Shown: positions 1 through 9,377 of the stretch, one piece after another
Position numbering within the stretch: the first letter of the stretch is position 1
How the letters are laid out: each line of letters opens with the position of its first letter
Assembly: GCA_947463725.1 (NCBI GenBank)
Contig: CANHRM010000005.1
Location: forward strand, 1-63,903
Length of the DNA: 63,903 bases
Reading direction: 5' to 3'
Source of the DNA: Actinomycetota bacterium
Lineage (GTDB): Bacteria > Actinomycetota > Actinomycetes > Nanopelagicales > Nanopelagicaceae
The notes under the pieces: model-generated
What the model was told of the DNA's origin: nothing
Databases searched by the model: none
What the model saw: only the letters and a program-made list of their open reading frames with translations
Position numbers and translations under genes: made by a program

Positions 1-2
1 CT

Positions 3-410
3 GGCGGAAAGCTTGATGCAGTTGTATCAGCTAACGAAGGTCTTGGCTTAGCTGCAGTTGCTGTTCTTAAGAAGAACAAGCTAAACGGCAAGGTTTGCGT
101 ATCAGGTCAGGATGCAACAGCAGACGGACTTCGCGCGATCCTAACTGGTGACCTATCAAATACTGTTTACAAGGCCATCAAGGCTGAAGCAGAAGGCGCA
201 GCAGCTCTAGCTATTGCACTTCTAAACGGTGAAGATGCAACAACAGCAACTGGTTCAGTAAACAACGGAACAATTGATGTTCCTTCAGTTCTACTAGTTC
301 CAGTCGGTATCACAAAGGCAAACGTTAAGGACGTCATCACAGACGGCTTCCAGACACGTGAGGCAGTTTGTGCTGATATCGAAGACCTCTGCACAGCAAA
401 CGGAATCTAA
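3..410 (+). CDS. xylF: Sugar (probably xylose) ABC transporter substrate-binding protein, C-terminal part
   Basis: The window opens inside this gene; the reading frame starting at base 3 runs to TAA at 408-410 (135 residues visible). The visible part has the C-terminal lobe of a periplasmic-binding-protein (type I) fold: a VSANEGLG stretch, then SGQDATADGLRAILTGD and NTVYK, which match the ligand-binding and hinge region of XylF/RbsB-like proteins. In a Gram-positive cell this is normally a lipoprotein that delivers the sugar to the permease. It is followed by a strong terminator and then the ATPase and permease genes. Xylose specificity is inferred from the convergent xylose isomerase gene. 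The N-terminus and signal peptide lie outside the window. Confidence 0.85.
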   Translation, partial: GGKLDAVVSANEGLGLAAVAVLKKNKLNGKVCVSGQDATADGLRAILTGDLSNTVYKAIKAEAEGAAALAIALLNGEDATTATGSVNNGTIDVPSVLLVPVGITKANVKDVITDGFQTREAVCADIEDLCTANGI

Positions 411-444
411 TTTCCGATCTGTAACGAGTTAAATTAAGTAAAGA

Positions 445-484
445 GTTCGGCTCGGGGCCAAATGGTCTCGAGCCGAACTTTCTT
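445..484 (+). terminator. Intrinsic terminator after the binding-protein gene
   Basis: A 10-bp perfect stem (GTTCGGCTCG at 445-454 with CGAGCCGAAC at 469-478) is followed by TTTCTT. Lying between xylF and xylG, it probably causes partial termination so that the binding protein is made in excess over the membrane parts. The effect on expression is inference. Confidence 0.8.
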
Positions 485-589
485 AATTGTTAGTAAATGC
501 GCAGATCAGGTTCCTTGTAATTTAGGTAAAGCAACACCAAACTAGTGACACTTCAGCAATTAGGTTTATAACTTGAACAGGAGCTTAAA

Positions 590-1351
590 GTGACCGAACC
601 GATTCTCTCGCTTCGCGGAGTTAACAAATCTTTTGGTCCAGTACATGTTCTAAAGGATGTGAACCTAGATGTTCATCCCGGACAAGTAACCGCATTAGTT
701 GGAGACAACGGAGCCGGCAAGAGCACGTTAATTAAGTGCATCGCCGGTATCTACACACCGGATCATGGTGAATTTAAATTTGATGGCAAAGTTGTAAACA
801 TTACTGGCCCTCGCGATGCAACTGCTTTAGGCATTGAAATTGTTTATCAAGATTTAGCACTCTGCGATAACTTAGACATTGTTCACAACATGTTCTTAGG
901 CCGCGAAGTTAAAAAAGGTCCAGTGCTCGATGAATCAGCAATGGAATCACTTGCTCGCAAAACTCTTGATAGCTTGAGCGTGCGAACTGTTAAATCTATT
1001 CGCCAAACTGTGGCATCGCTTTCCGGCGGTCAGCGTCAAACTGTGGCTATTGCTAAAGCTGTTCTTTGGAATAGCAAGGTAGTAATCCTTGACGAACCAA
1101 CTGCTGCTCTTGGTGTTGCCCAAACTGAACAAGTTTTGAATTTGGTACGCCGCTTAGCCGATAACGGACTTGGTGTGATTTTAATTAGCCACAACATCAA
1201 TGACGTATTTGAAGTGGCCGACAACATCGCAGCGCTTTATCTCGGATCCATGGCGGCGCAAGTCGCTAAGAATGAGGTAATTCCAAGACAGGTAATTGAA
1301 TTAATAACAACTGGCGCTTCTGCTGGTGTCGATAAGGCAGGAGTTAAGTAA
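590..1351 (+). CDS. xylG: Sugar ABC transporter ATP-binding protein (single-domain, XylG/RbsA-like)
   Basis: Cytoplasmic ATPase of a CUT2-type monosaccharide importer. Walker A GDNGAGKST lies at residues 38-46, the signature LSGGQRQ at 144-150 and Walker B VVILDEP at 164-170, followed by the H-loop ISHN. At 253 aa it holds one ATPase domain, whereas E. coli XylG/RbsA carry two fused domains; single-domain versions are usual in Actinobacteria and would act as a homodimer. The start is GTG at 590, supported by AGGAG at 579-583. Its TAA overlaps the ATG of the permease by one base, so the two are probably translationally coupled. Substrate (xylose) is inferred from context. Confidence 0.92.
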   Translation: MTEPILSLRGVNKSFGPVHVLKDVNLDVHPGQVTALVGDNGAGKSTLIKCIAGIYTPDHGEFKFDGKVVNITGPRDATALGIEIVYQDLALCDNLDIVHNMFLGREVKKGPVLDESAMESLARKTLDSLSVRTVKSIRQTVASLSGGQRQTVAIAKAVLWNSKVVILDEPTAALGVAQTEQVLNLVRRLADNGLGVILISHNINDVFEVADNIAALYLGSMAAQVAKNEVIPRQVIELITTGASAGVDKAGVK

Positions 1352-2583
1352 TGAGCACTTCTACCGCAGCCGTTGAAGTTCCAGATACATCACTAAAGAG
1401 CGCCGCACATGACTACTGGTCAAAGGTAAAAGCTGGCGATATTGGTGCACTGCCCGCGGTATTAGGCCTGCTGGTTCTTTGTATTGTTTTTGGTTCGATG
1501 TCGAGTGTTTTCTTAACTCCAGGCAACTTCGCTAATTTACTAACGCAGGCAGCTTCAGTAATTGTGATTGCCATGGGGCTAATTTTCGTACTCCTACTAG
1601 GCGAGATTGATTTATCTGCCGGTTACGCATCTGGTGTATGCGGAGCAGTACTGGTAATTCTGATTACCGATCACGGTCAACCTTGGTACATCGCACTCGC
1701 AGCCAGTATTGCAGTCGGCATGGCGATGGGATTTGGTTTAGGCACCTTGGTGGCCCGACTCGGAATTCCATCCTTCGTCGTAACTTTGGCTGCATTCTTG
1801 GGTTTCCAGGGAATCTTGCTGATTCTGGCTGGCGAAGGTGGAACTATTCGCGTTGATGATGAAACTGTTTTAGCAATTCAAAATAGCAATCTCTCACCAA
1901 CGCTTAGTTGGGCTTTCTATATTGTTGCCTCAGTTGGCTATGTATTGCTTGGTTTAAGCCGTATTAATGCTCGTCGTAAAGCTGGCTTGAAAGCAGAGCT
2001 ATTCAAGTTGTGGTTAATCAAAACAATTAGTTTGGTTGGAGTTTCAGGATTAGCGGTGTTTGCGCTTAATTTAGAACGCAGCAATAACCGTGAACTAGTT
2101 AGCCTCAAAGGTATTCCATATGTGGTTCCAGTAATTTTGGTATTACTAGTAATCGGAACTTTTGTACTTGGTCGTACAGCATTTGGTCGCCACATTTATG
2201 CAGTTGGTGGAAATGCCGAAGCTGCCCGTCGTGCCGGTATTAATGTAAAGAATATTCGCATTGCCGCCTTCGTTATTTGTTCAGCCTTATCTGCAATCGC
2301 CGGTTTGCTATTTGCTTCGCGACAAAACTCCATCTCACCAACAACTGGTGGCTCTTCAACTCTGCTCTATGCAGTCGGCGCCGCAGTTATTGGCGGCACC
2401 AGCTTGTTCGGTGGCAAAGGAAAGATGCGTGATGCGATTCTGGGTGGCCTAGTAGTTGCTGTTATTGATAACGGTATGGGTTTGCTTGGCTACGCAGCCG
2501 GCATCAAGTTCATTGTTACCGGTGCGGTGCTATTGGTTTCAGCTGGCGTTGATGCGATTTCTCGCCGAGGCAGTGCCGTTTAG
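1351..2583 (+). CDS. xylH: Sugar ABC transporter permease (XylH-like, BPD_transp_2 family)
   Basis: Polytopic inner-membrane protein of 410 aa. The hydrophobic segments, the MGLIFVLLLGEIDLSAGY motif (residues about 75-92) and GGNAEAARRAGINVKNIRIAAF are typical of the permeases of ribose/xylose CUT2 importers. It forms the channel through which the sugar passes, energised by the upstream ATPase. A region around residues 195-245 is poor in typical permease sequence and may be a longer loop plus extra segment, as in XylH compared with RbsC. It is the last gene of the import operon and converges with xylose isomerase 38 bp downstream. Confidence 0.9.
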   Translation: MSTSTAAVEVPDTSLKSAAHDYWSKVKAGDIGALPAVLGLLVLCIVFGSMSSVFLTPGNFANLLTQAASVIVIAMGLIFVLLLGEIDLSAGYASGVCGAVLVILITDHGQPWYIALAASIAVGMAMGFGLGTLVARLGIPSFVVTLAAFLGFQGILLILAGEGGTIRVDDETVLAIQNSNLSPTLSWAFYIVASVGYVLLGLSRINARRKAGLKAELFKLWLIKTISLVGVSGLAVFALNLERSNNRELVSLKGIPYVVPVILVLLVIGTFVLGRTAFGRHIYAVGGNAEAARRAGINVKNIRIAAFVICSALSAIAGLLFASRQNSISPTTGGSSTLLYAVGAAVIGGTSLFGGKGKMRDAILGGLVVAVIDNGMGLLGYAAGIKFIVTGAVLLVSAGVDAISRRGSAV

Positions 2584-2621
2584 CGCTAGCTAATTACTGC
2601 GAAGTAAATCTGGACTAGTTT

Positions 2622-3776
2622 TTACTTAGCACCCATTAAGTGCTCAAGTGCAAGTTGATCCAGTGCTTCGTAGTGATAGCCACGCTTGCCGGCTGTCTCT
2701 ATATCTAGGAACTCATTGGCCAGATCGCGCCAAGTCTCACCAGGTGCAAAAGTAGGTTCTGCTAAGCCTGGAATATTTGATTCGGCCATCGCATTAATCA
2801 CCCGTGGATCATTGCGGAACGCAAGTGCGCGTTCTTTAAGCATCAAATAAGTGCGCATGTTTGCGCTGGCTGATTCCCAAACACCCTTATCGCTTTCAGT
2901 ACGAGCTGGCTTGTAATCAAAGTGCTTAGGGCCGCTGTATTCATAGCGTTCCAAGAGATCAACTAAGAAGAAGGCTGATTTTAAATCACCATGACCAAAA
3001 ACTAAATCTTGATCGTACTTTGGACCATGCTGACCATTTAGATCAATATGGAATAACTTCTTGTGCCAAAGTGCTTGCGCAATTCCATGGACAAAGTTCA
3101 AACCAGCCATTTGCTCGTGGCCGACTTCTGGATTTAAGCCAACAAGTTCTGGGTGATCAAGTGAATTAATAAATGCTAATGCGTGACCAATTGTTGGCAA
3201 GAAAATATCACCACGAGGTTCATTTGGCTTTGGTTCGATTGCAAACTTGATGTTGTAACCATTATCTAAAACATATTGACCAAGGGTGTTAAATGCTTCG
3301 CGGAAACGATCTAGTGCAACGTAGGCATCTTTAGCACCATCGGATTCGGCGCCTTCGCGGCCACCCCAGGCAACGTAAATTTCTGCACCCAATTCAGCAG
3401 CTAGATCAATATTGCGCATTGTCTTCTTAATTGAATAGCGGCGAATATCGCGATCATTAGAAGTAAATGCACCATCTTTAAATACTGGGTGCGTAAATAG
3501 ATTGGTAGTTGCCATTGGAACTTTCATTCCAGATGAAGCAAGTGCCACTTTAAAGCGATCAATGTGTGTTTGACGTTCAGAATCATCGCTGCCAAATGGA
3601 ATTAAATCGTCATCATGGAAAGTCACACCGTAAGCACCACGCGCAGCGAGCTCATTGACTGTGCGAACCGGGTCAAGGGCATCGCGCGTCGCATCTCCAA
3701 AGGGATCTCGTGCTTGCCAGCCCACGGTCCAGAGACCGAAAGTGAATTTATCTGAGGGGGTTGGTGTTAAAGCCAT
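2622..3776 (-). CDS. xylA: Xylose isomerase
   Basis: Converts D-xylose to D-xylulose, the first catabolic step after import. At 384 aa it is the short class I type of Actinobacteria (Streptomyces enzyme about 388 aa). The catalytic His54 and Asp57 are visible in [11 protein letters not shown], and the metal ligands lie in [26 protein letters not shown] and [16 protein letters not shown]. The ATG at 3776 is preceded by AAAGGGTC. It converges with the xylose ABC operon, so uptake and isomerisation are linked. No xylulokinase gene is in the window. Confidence 0.96.
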   Translation of the reverse strand: MALTPTPSDKFTFGLWTVGWQARDPFGDATRDALDPVRTVNELAARGAYGVTFHDDDLIPFGSDDSERQTHIDRFKVALASSGMKVPMATTNLFTHPVFKDGAFTSNDRDIRRYSIKKTMRNIDLAAELGAEIYVAWGGREGAESDGAKDAYVALDRFREAFNTLGQYVLDNGYNIKFAIEPKPNEPRGDIFLPTIGHALAFINSLDHPELVGLNPEVGHEQMAGLNFVHGIAQALWHKKLFHIDLNGQHGPKYDQDLVFGHGDLKSAFFLVDLLERYEYSGPKHFDYKPARTESDKGVWESASANMRTYLMLKERALAFRNDPRVINAMAESNIPGLAEPTFAPGETWRDLANEFLDIETAGKRGYHYEALDQLALEHLMGAK

Positions 3777-3901
3777 GGTTTGACCCTTTCGTACGCGCTC
3801 GTTTGTAACTAAGCCGAACTTACCTCTAATCTTGCCCAGTATCTAGCGGACAGTATTTCAGGACATGAATCTGACCAGCACGGCTAGGTAAGCACTCTTA
3901 A

Positions 3902-3982
3902 GCGGGAGTGGTGAAATGGCAGACACGCAGGTCTTAGGAACCTGTGTCTTCGGACGTGCGGGTTCAAGTCCCGCCTCCCGCA
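3902..3982 (+). tRNA. tRNA-Leu, anticodon UAG
   Basis: An 81-nt class II tRNA. The acceptor GCGGGAG pairs with CTCCCGC, the anticodon stem-loop is CAGGT-CTTAGGA-ACCTG with anticodon TAG, there is a long variable arm (TGTCTTCGGACG), and the T-arm GCGGG-TTCAAGT-CCCGC is intact. The discriminator base is A and CCA is not encoded. Confidence 0.96.
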
Positions 3983-4079
3983 CACAGCATTTTTAATTTG
4001 GTATTCCCATTGTCTAATTAGCCAGATGTTCACTTAAACATAAGAAGTATCGAATCAAGTTTGGTTTAGCATTCAAACC

Positions 4080-4487
4080 ATGAGCGATGAAAAAAAGCAG
4101 CCAACAGTTCTCTTTGTTTGTGTTCACAATGCTGGTCGATCACAAATGGCGGCAGGTTTCATGACTTCGCTATCTGGTGGAAAAGTTCGAGTTCTTTCAG
4201 CTGGTTCTGCTCCGAAAGAAACAATTAATCCAGTTGCGATTGAAGCAATGGCTGAACTTGGAATCGATATTGCTCATGAAGTTCCGAAAATTCTTACTAC
4301 CGAATCTGTTCAAGAATCTGATGTGGTTATCACCATGGGATGCGGAGATACTTGTCCATTCTTCCCAGGTAAGCGTTACGAGGATTGGGTTCTCGAAGAT
4401 CCCGCTGGTCAAGGTATTGAGCCGGTTCGAATTATCCGTGATGAAATCAAGCGTCGCGTTACTGAATTGCTAGCGGAGATTATCTAA
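4080..4487 (+). CDS. Low-molecular-weight phosphatase-type arsenate reductase (ArsC family)
   Basis: 135 aa with the P-loop CVHNAGRS (Cys14-X5-Arg20) of low-molecular-weight protein tyrosine phosphatases and the catalytic acid in LEDPAGQ. MGCGDTCPFFPGKRYEDWVLEDP is close to thioredoxin- or mycothiol-dependent arsenate reductases, so reduction of arsenate to arsenite is the most likely role; a phosphatase role cannot be excluded. No arsenite exporter or ArsR is adjacent. The ATG is preceded by TAGCAT (4067-4072) with 7 nt between, suggesting a leaderless start. Confidence 0.82.
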   Translation: MSDEKKQPTVLFVCVHNAGRSQMAAGFMTSLSGGKVRVLSAGSAPKETINPVAIEAMAELGIDIAHEVPKILTTESVQESDVVITMGCGDTCPFFPGKRYEDWVLEDPAGQGIEPVRIIRDEIKRRVTELLAEII

Positions 4488-4532
4488 ATCAATCTATAGT
4501 TCAACTCTAAACCTTTATTCAGGAGAGTTGAT

Positions 4533-5003
4533 ATGAGCATTAAAGATATTGCTGCCGCTTTTCGCAAGAGCACTGAGGATTTCGAGAAATTAGTTGCCTC
4601 GATTGCGCCAGATCAATTAGATACCAAGCACCCTGAAGGATGGTCTGCGCGCCAAGTAATTCACCACATGGCAGATTCGGAAGCGCAGTCATATGCGCGT
4701 ATTCGACGCTTGATTGCTGAGCCAGAAGGAACATCAATTCAAGGTTATGACGAAAATGCTTGGGGAGATTCAGCCGTTCTTGGTTATGCAACTTTGCCTA
4801 TTGATTTCTCGGTAAAAGTATTTAGCTCAGTACGTGCCTCATCTCTAGTGATGATTGAGCGACTAACTGAAGCAGATCTAGCAAAATCTGGAGTTCACTC
4901 TGAAAGTGGTATCTACACAATAGAGAAATGGTGCCGCACCTACACAGCACATCCACTTGATCACATTGGCCAAATCGAAAAAGCGCTACGAGGAGAGAAC
5001 TAA
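4533..5003 (+). CDS. DinB-like superfamily protein
   Basis: 156 aa, predicted four-helix bundle. The spaced histidines expected of DinB/YfiT-type metal sites are present: QVIHHMADSE near residues 46-55 and HPLDHIGQIEKAL near the C-terminus. Members bind a divalent metal and some act as thiol-dependent transferases (for example mycothiol or bacillithiol S-transferases), but substrate cannot be told from sequence. AGGAG precedes the ATG (4533). It is 45 bp after the ArsC-like gene and 25 bp before an MFS gene; common function is not shown. Confidence 0.75.
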   Translation: MSIKDIAAAFRKSTEDFEKLVASIAPDQLDTKHPEGWSARQVIHHMADSEAQSYARIRRLIAEPEGTSIQGYDENAWGDSAVLGYATLPIDFSVKVFSSVRASSLVMIERLTEADLAKSGVHSESGIYTIEKWCRTYTAHPLDHIGQIEKALRGEN

Positions 5004-5027
5004 ACCGCATAGGTTAAGTTTTAATCG

Positions 5028-6233
5028 ATGCTCAAACAACTGAAAGATATTCGGGCGCACGATGGTTTCACTTCTTTAGCAATTTCACGTTTCATCTCAA
5101 ACTTTGGAAATGGTTTATCCCCCATTGCACTTGCTTACGGAGTGTTAAGTATTCCGGGAGCCGACGGAAGTGATTTAAGTTTGGTAATGGCAGCACGATT
5201 TGTGCCACTGATTGCTTTCATGTTATTTGGTGGCGTAATTGGCGATCGTTTTAAACGAAATCGAATTGTAGGAATTACCGACATAGTGGGTTCATTCTTT
5301 GCTGCAGTAAGTGCAATTTCATTCATAGCTGGTTTTCCATCTATCTGGTTACTTGCATTAATGGGCGCGCTCTTTGGAGTATTAAATGCACTTTGGTGGC
5401 CGGCGATGTCTGGCGTATTGCCGGAAATTTTGCCTAAAGAAAAGTTGCAACATGGCAATGCCGTGATTGGCTTAATGACTAATATCGGATTCATTGCCGG
5501 AACTTTGCTAGGTGGAATAGTTGTTTCACTTTACGGATCTGGTTGGGCGCTACTAACCGATGCCATTACCTTCTTGATCGCAGGTGTTTTGGTCTTAAAA
5601 ATTGATTTACCAGCGATGCCTACGCGCGAAAAGAATTCAATGTGGCATGACTTAAAGCTCGGTTGGATTGAATTTTCATCTAGATCTTGGGTTGTGGCAA
5701 TGGTGATTACCTTTGCCGCAATTAATGCTTGCTTCGAATCTATGTTGCAAGTATTGGGGCCACTCGCATTTAATAAGGGTGATGCCGGGCCTAGGCATTG
5801 GTCCTACAACTTAGCTGCACTAACTGTTGGAATGATGATCGGTGGCATAGTCGCACTTAAAGTTAAATTTTCGCGCCCTCTCGGGATTTCGATGATTCTG
5901 ATCTCTGCCTCTGCAATTTGGGATTTCGCCATAGCCCTAGAGCTGCCAATACTTTTCCCTATCGTGGCTGCTCTATTTTCTGGTTTTGCCCTTGAAATAT
6001 TTATTGTTAACTGGAACACCTCAATGCAAAAACATATTCCAGAGGAATCATTCTCACGAGTAACGTCTTATGACGCATTCGGCTCTTACGGCATCGCGCC
6101 TTTGGGCATAGTAATTGCTGGCCCGATTGCAGCTGCAATCGGAGTTTCAAACGCACTTTGGTGGACTGGTGGCATCACATGTGTGGCTGCGATCCTTTCG
6201 CTCTTCGTTAAATCTGTGCGCAATCTGCGCTAA
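5028..6233 (+). CDS. MFS transporter (EntS/MFS_3-like)
   Basis: 401 aa with about 12 hydrophobic segments. The cytoplasmic loop motif GGVIGDRFKRNRIV between the second and third segments is the signature A motif of the major facilitator superfamily. The layout resembles the enterobactin-exporter/MFS_3 group, mostly proton-driven drug or siderophore exporters; the substrate is unknown. The ATG lies 7 nt after TAAGTT (5015-5020), so the mRNA may be leaderless. Confidence 0.88.
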   Translation: MLKQLKDIRAHDGFTSLAISRFISNFGNGLSPIALAYGVLSIPGADGSDLSLVMAARFVPLIAFMLFGGVIGDRFKRNRIVGITDIVGSFFAAVSAISFIAGFPSIWLLALMGALFGVLNALWWPAMSGVLPEILPKEKLQHGNAVIGLMTNIGFIAGTLLGGIVVSLYGSGWALLTDAITFLIAGVLVLKIDLPAMPTREKNSMWHDLKLGWIEFSSRSWVVAMVITFAAINACFESMLQVLGPLAFNKGDAGPRHWSYNLAALTVGMMIGGIVALKVKFSRPLGISMILISASAIWDFAIALELPILFPIVAALFSGFALEIFIVNWNTSMQKHIPEESFSRVTSYDAFGSYGIAPLGIVIAGPIAAAIGVSNALWWTGGITCVAAILSLFVKSVRNLR

Positions 6234-6390
6234 TAGGCTTATTGCAATTTACTTGCAGCAACGAATAACTCGTGAGAAGTATTTTTCAATCTTTGTTAAA
6301 TTCCCTCATCGCTCTTCATCTTCGATGATGATTCTTCAACGCTGAAGTGAGATAGCCATCTCCCACTAGTAATTGATTGGAACACAGACC

Positions 6391-7704
6391 ATGTCAGACA
6401 GCTATTCATTTGAAACTTTACAAATTCACGCTGGCCAAACTGCCGACCCAACTACCGGAGCACGCGCTCTCCCGCTCTATCAAACAACTGCTTATCAGTT
6501 CCGTGACTCAAAGCACGCTGCCGATCTGTTTTCATTAGCAGAGCTCGGAAACATTTATACCCGAATCATGAATCCAACTCAGGATGCAGTTGAAAAACGT
6601 ATTGCCGCTCTTGAAGGTGGCGTAGCGGCACTTTTGCTGTCATCCGGATCCGCTGCAACTTCATTTGCGATTATGAACGTTGCTGAGGCTGGCGATCATA
6701 TTGTTTCTAGCCCAAGCCTTTATGGTGGAACTTACAACTTATTCCACTACACATTGCCTAAGTTTGGTATCGAAGTAACTTTCGTTGAAGACCCAACCGA
6801 TTTAGAGAGTTGGCGCAAAGCTGCGCGCCCAAATACAAAGGCATTCTTTGGCGAGACAATTGCTAATCCAAAGAATGAAATTCTAGATATCGAGGGTGTT
6901 GCAAAAGTTGCTCACGAAGTTGGTGTCCCACTAATCGTCGACAACACTGTAGCTACACCATATTTAATTAAGCCAATTGAATATGGTGCTGACGTAGTTG
7001 TTCACTCAGCCACTAAGTTCTTATCTGGTCACGGTAATGCCGTGGTTGGTGCAATTGTTGATTCTGGAAAATTTGATTATGCGCAGTACCCAGATAAGTT
7101 CAAGGGTTTTAATGAACCAGACCCTAGCTATCATGGCTTGGTTTATTCGCAAGCCCTTGGCGTGGGTAGTGCTTTTGGTGCAAACCTTTCGTACATTTTC
7201 AAGATTCGTCTACAACTATTGCGCGATATTGGAGCGGCTGTTGCGCCATTTAACGCCTGGTTATTAGCGCAAGGTTTAGAAACACTTAGTTTGCGAATTG
7301 AACGCCATGTCGAAAATGCCAAAGCAATCGCGACTTGGTTGGAATCTCATCCGAGCGTAGAGAGTGTTAATTACGCTGCCCTACCTTCATCTCCTTGGTA
7401 TCAGAATGCGCAGAAATATGCCCCTAAGGGCCCTGGTGCAGTTCTTTCATTCGAGATTAAAGGTGGAGTTGAAGCAGGTCGCAAATTTGTTGAATCACTA
7501 AAACTATTTAGTCACGTTGCCAACATCGGTGATGTCCGTTCATTAGTAATTCAGCCTGCTGCCACCACTCATTCCCAACTCTCGCCAGACGAGCAATTAA
7601 CTGCAGGCGTCACGCCAGGGTTGGTGCGCTTAAGCCTTGGTTTAGAAAATATCGCTGATCTAAAAGCTGACTTAGAAGTTGGTTTTGCGGCAGCGAAAAG
7701 TTAA
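6391..7704 (+). CDS. metY: O-acetylhomoserine aminocarboxypropyltransferase (sulfhydrylase)
   Basis: PLP-dependent enzyme of the Cys/Met metabolism family that makes homocysteine from O-acetylhomoserine and sulfide. With the ATG at 6391 it is 437 aa, the normal MetY length; an upstream in-frame TTG (6373) has no ribosome site. The PLP lysine lies in VVHSATKFLSGHGN, and IYTRIMNPTQDAVEKRIAALEGG and GLVRLSLGLENIADLKADL are family hallmarks. The 150 bp upstream were searched by eye for SAM riboswitches and none was recognised. Confidence 0.95.
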   Translation: MSDSYSFETLQIHAGQTADPTTGARALPLYQTTAYQFRDSKHAADLFSLAELGNIYTRIMNPTQDAVEKRIAALEGGVAALLLSSGSAATSFAIMNVAEAGDHIVSSPSLYGGTYNLFHYTLPKFGIEVTFVEDPTDLESWRKAARPNTKAFFGETIANPKNEILDIEGVAKVAHEVGVPLIVDNTVATPYLIKPIEYGADVVVHSATKFLSGHGNAVVGAIVDSGKFDYAQYPDKFKGFNEPDPSYHGLVYSQALGVGSAFGANLSYIFKIRLQLLRDIGAAVAPFNAWLLAQGLETLSLRIERHVENAKAIATWLESHPSVESVNYAALPSSPWYQNAQKYAPKGPGAVLSFEIKGGVEAGRKFVESLKLFSHVANIGDVRSLVIQPAATTHSQLSPDEQLTAGVTPGLVRLSLGLENIADLKADLEVGFAAAKS

Positions 7705-7751
7705 TAACAAGTTAGGCTCAGCATGGTAATTAACTGAGAGCGAGCGATGCG

Positions 7752-8396
7752 ATGACCCAACCGGTAGCACCACCAAAGTTGCGTGGCTGGTTTCACTTAG
7801 GGGCAACACCTGCAGTGATCATTGCTTCGCTCGTTCTATTTATTCTTAGTCGCAACTCAGTAAAATTTGCGATTGCTCTATATTCGTTAACCGCAATTTT
7901 GTTATTCAGTGTTTCCGCAATTTATCATCGAGTTCCTTGGTCGCCAGCTAAAAAGAAAATTTGGCGTCGTTGGGATCACGCAAATATAAATTTACTAATT
8001 GCTGGTTCATACACCCCATTCGCTGTTACTTTGCTGGACGGTCGCGATCGCACAATTTTGCTTTCAGTAATCTGGACTGGCGCGTTGATAGGCGTTGCTG
8101 TTCGAGTCTTCTGGGTAGGTGCGCCACGTTGGTTATATGTGGCTAACTATTTAGTACTCGGCTGGGTTGCAATTATTTATACGCCGCATCTTTATCGAAG
8201 CGGTGGCTGGTGGGTAATTTTGCCAATCATCCTCGGCGGCCTGCTCTATTCAATTGGTGCGATTTTTTACGCACTCAAGCGACCAGGGCGAGCGGCAAAA
8301 TACTTTGGTTTTCACGAGCTCTTCCATATCTTTGTACTAGCCGCATGGATCTCGCAATATGTCGCAATCTGCATTGCCGTTTATAGATCCCGCTAA
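7752..8396 (+). CDS. Hemolysin III / YqfA family membrane protein
   Basis: 214 aa with about seven hydrophobic segments. The conserved histidines and motifs of the HlyIII/PAQR-like family are seen: SAIYHR near residue 58, WDHANINLLIAGSYTPF and FGFHELFHIFVLAAWI near the C-terminus. These would form a zinc site in the membrane. Bacterial members are implicated in membrane-lipid homeostasis; haemolysis as a physiological role is doubtful. Confidence 0.9.
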   Translation: MTQPVAPPKLRGWFHLGATPAVIIASLVLFILSRNSVKFAIALYSLTAILLFSVSAIYHRVPWSPAKKKIWRRWDHANINLLIAGSYTPFAVTLLDGRDRTILLSVIWTGALIGVAVRVFWVGAPRWLYVANYLVLGWVAIIYTPHLYRSGGWWVILPIILGGLLYSIGAIFYALKRPGRAAKYFGFHELFHIFVLAAWISQYVAICIAVYRSR

Positions 8397-8508
8397 TTAG
8401 GCTTATTTTCACCCCGCATTGGCGCTTCGCTAACCCCACTTTTAGGTATGGCTCTTTTGCTCTAATCTAAGCCTTCCGTAAGTGTTTAAAGAGCATAAAG
8501 AGGTAGCG

Positions 8509-9354
8509 ATGGCCGAGAAGAACCCCTTCCTTAATTGGGTCGGATTTAAAGGCGAAGAAGGCAGTCAACCAAATTCGGTTGATCGTATTCGCGAGCTTGA
8601 AGCACAGTTAAACGATCTGCGCTCACGCCGTGATATCACCACGCTATCAAAAGAAGAATTTGAAATTCTGGCAACTGAAACTGCCATGACCATGATCAAG
8701 TCGGCGCAACTTCGCGAAGCAAAAGCGCAAGCTGCGGCTGATCGCTTAGTTACCGAGACAAATCGTGCTTCGAAAGATGCTTTAGAAAACGCAGAACAGA
8801 AAGCTCGCTCAGTTCTTTCAGGTGCCGAATCTCGTGGTCGCAAGTATTTACAAGCAGCCGAGAGCGAAGCCGAAGAATTAGTTTCAAAGGCTGAAATTGA
8901 AGCCGAAACTATCTTCGAAAATAAGAAACGCGAAATTAGCGCGATGGCTACTGCTGCTCGTCGCGAAGGTGAACGCATAATTACTGAGGCAACGGGTGAA
9001 GTTGGCAATTATCGTCAGTGGCTAGCTAGTGTGATTTCTGAAGCTGAACGTCTATACAAGATTCAGACTCAATCTTTAGATCAAGCCGAAAGTGCGATTC
9101 AGCAATCACGTTCCCGTCTACAAAGTTCATTTGAGCGATTGGAACAATTGCAAGAGCAAGTGCTTCAAAATTTAAATGCAGATGACACAATTATTAATCG
9201 TGGCCCAATTCGCGTTGCCAGTGAACGTACCAAGGTGGCGATTGAGGCACCTAAGAAAGCAAAGTCGGTTGCCCGCAAGCCTGTAAAAAAGGCTGTCGCC
9301 AAGAAATCGGCGACCAAGAAACCAGTAAAGAAAGCTGCTGCAAAACGTAAGTAG
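8509..9354 (+). CDS. Coiled-coil protein with Lys/Ala-rich C-terminal tail
   Basis: 281 aa. The start is ATG 8509, supported by AAAGAGG at 8497-8503; an upstream in-frame codon lacks a ribosome site. Residues about 25-225 are a long heptad-rich coiled coil rich in Glu, Ala and Arg, resembling DivIVA/FilP/Scy-type cytoskeletal proteins in composition, though the DivIVA N-terminal motif is not recognised. The last 30 or so residues ([15 protein letters not shown], then KPVKKAAAKRK) form a histone-H1/HU-like basic tail that could bind DNA or polyanions. The tail resembles the N-terminus of the protein at 11242-12114. A cytoskeletal or nucleoid-linking role is inference. Confidence 0.75.
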   Translation: MAEKNPFLNWVGFKGEEGSQPNSVDRIRELEAQLNDLRSRRDITTLSKEEFEILATETAMTMIKSAQLREAKAQAAADRLVTETNRASKDALENAEQKARSVLSGAESRGRKYLQAAESEAEELVSKAEIEAETIFENKKREISAMATAARREGERIITEATGEVGNYRQWLASVISEAERLYKIQTQSLDQAESAIQQSRSRLQSSFERLEQLQEQVLQNLNADDTIINRGPIRVASERTKVAIEAPKKAKSVARKPVKKAVAKKSATKKPVKKAAAKRK

Positions 9355-9377
9355 TTTCTTACCGATTACCAAAAGTT

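Noticed and set aside
6234-6390. Possible SAM riboswitch before metY
   Set aside because: Only weak stems; no match to SAM-I, SAM-II, SAM-IV or SAH core motifs that I could recognise.
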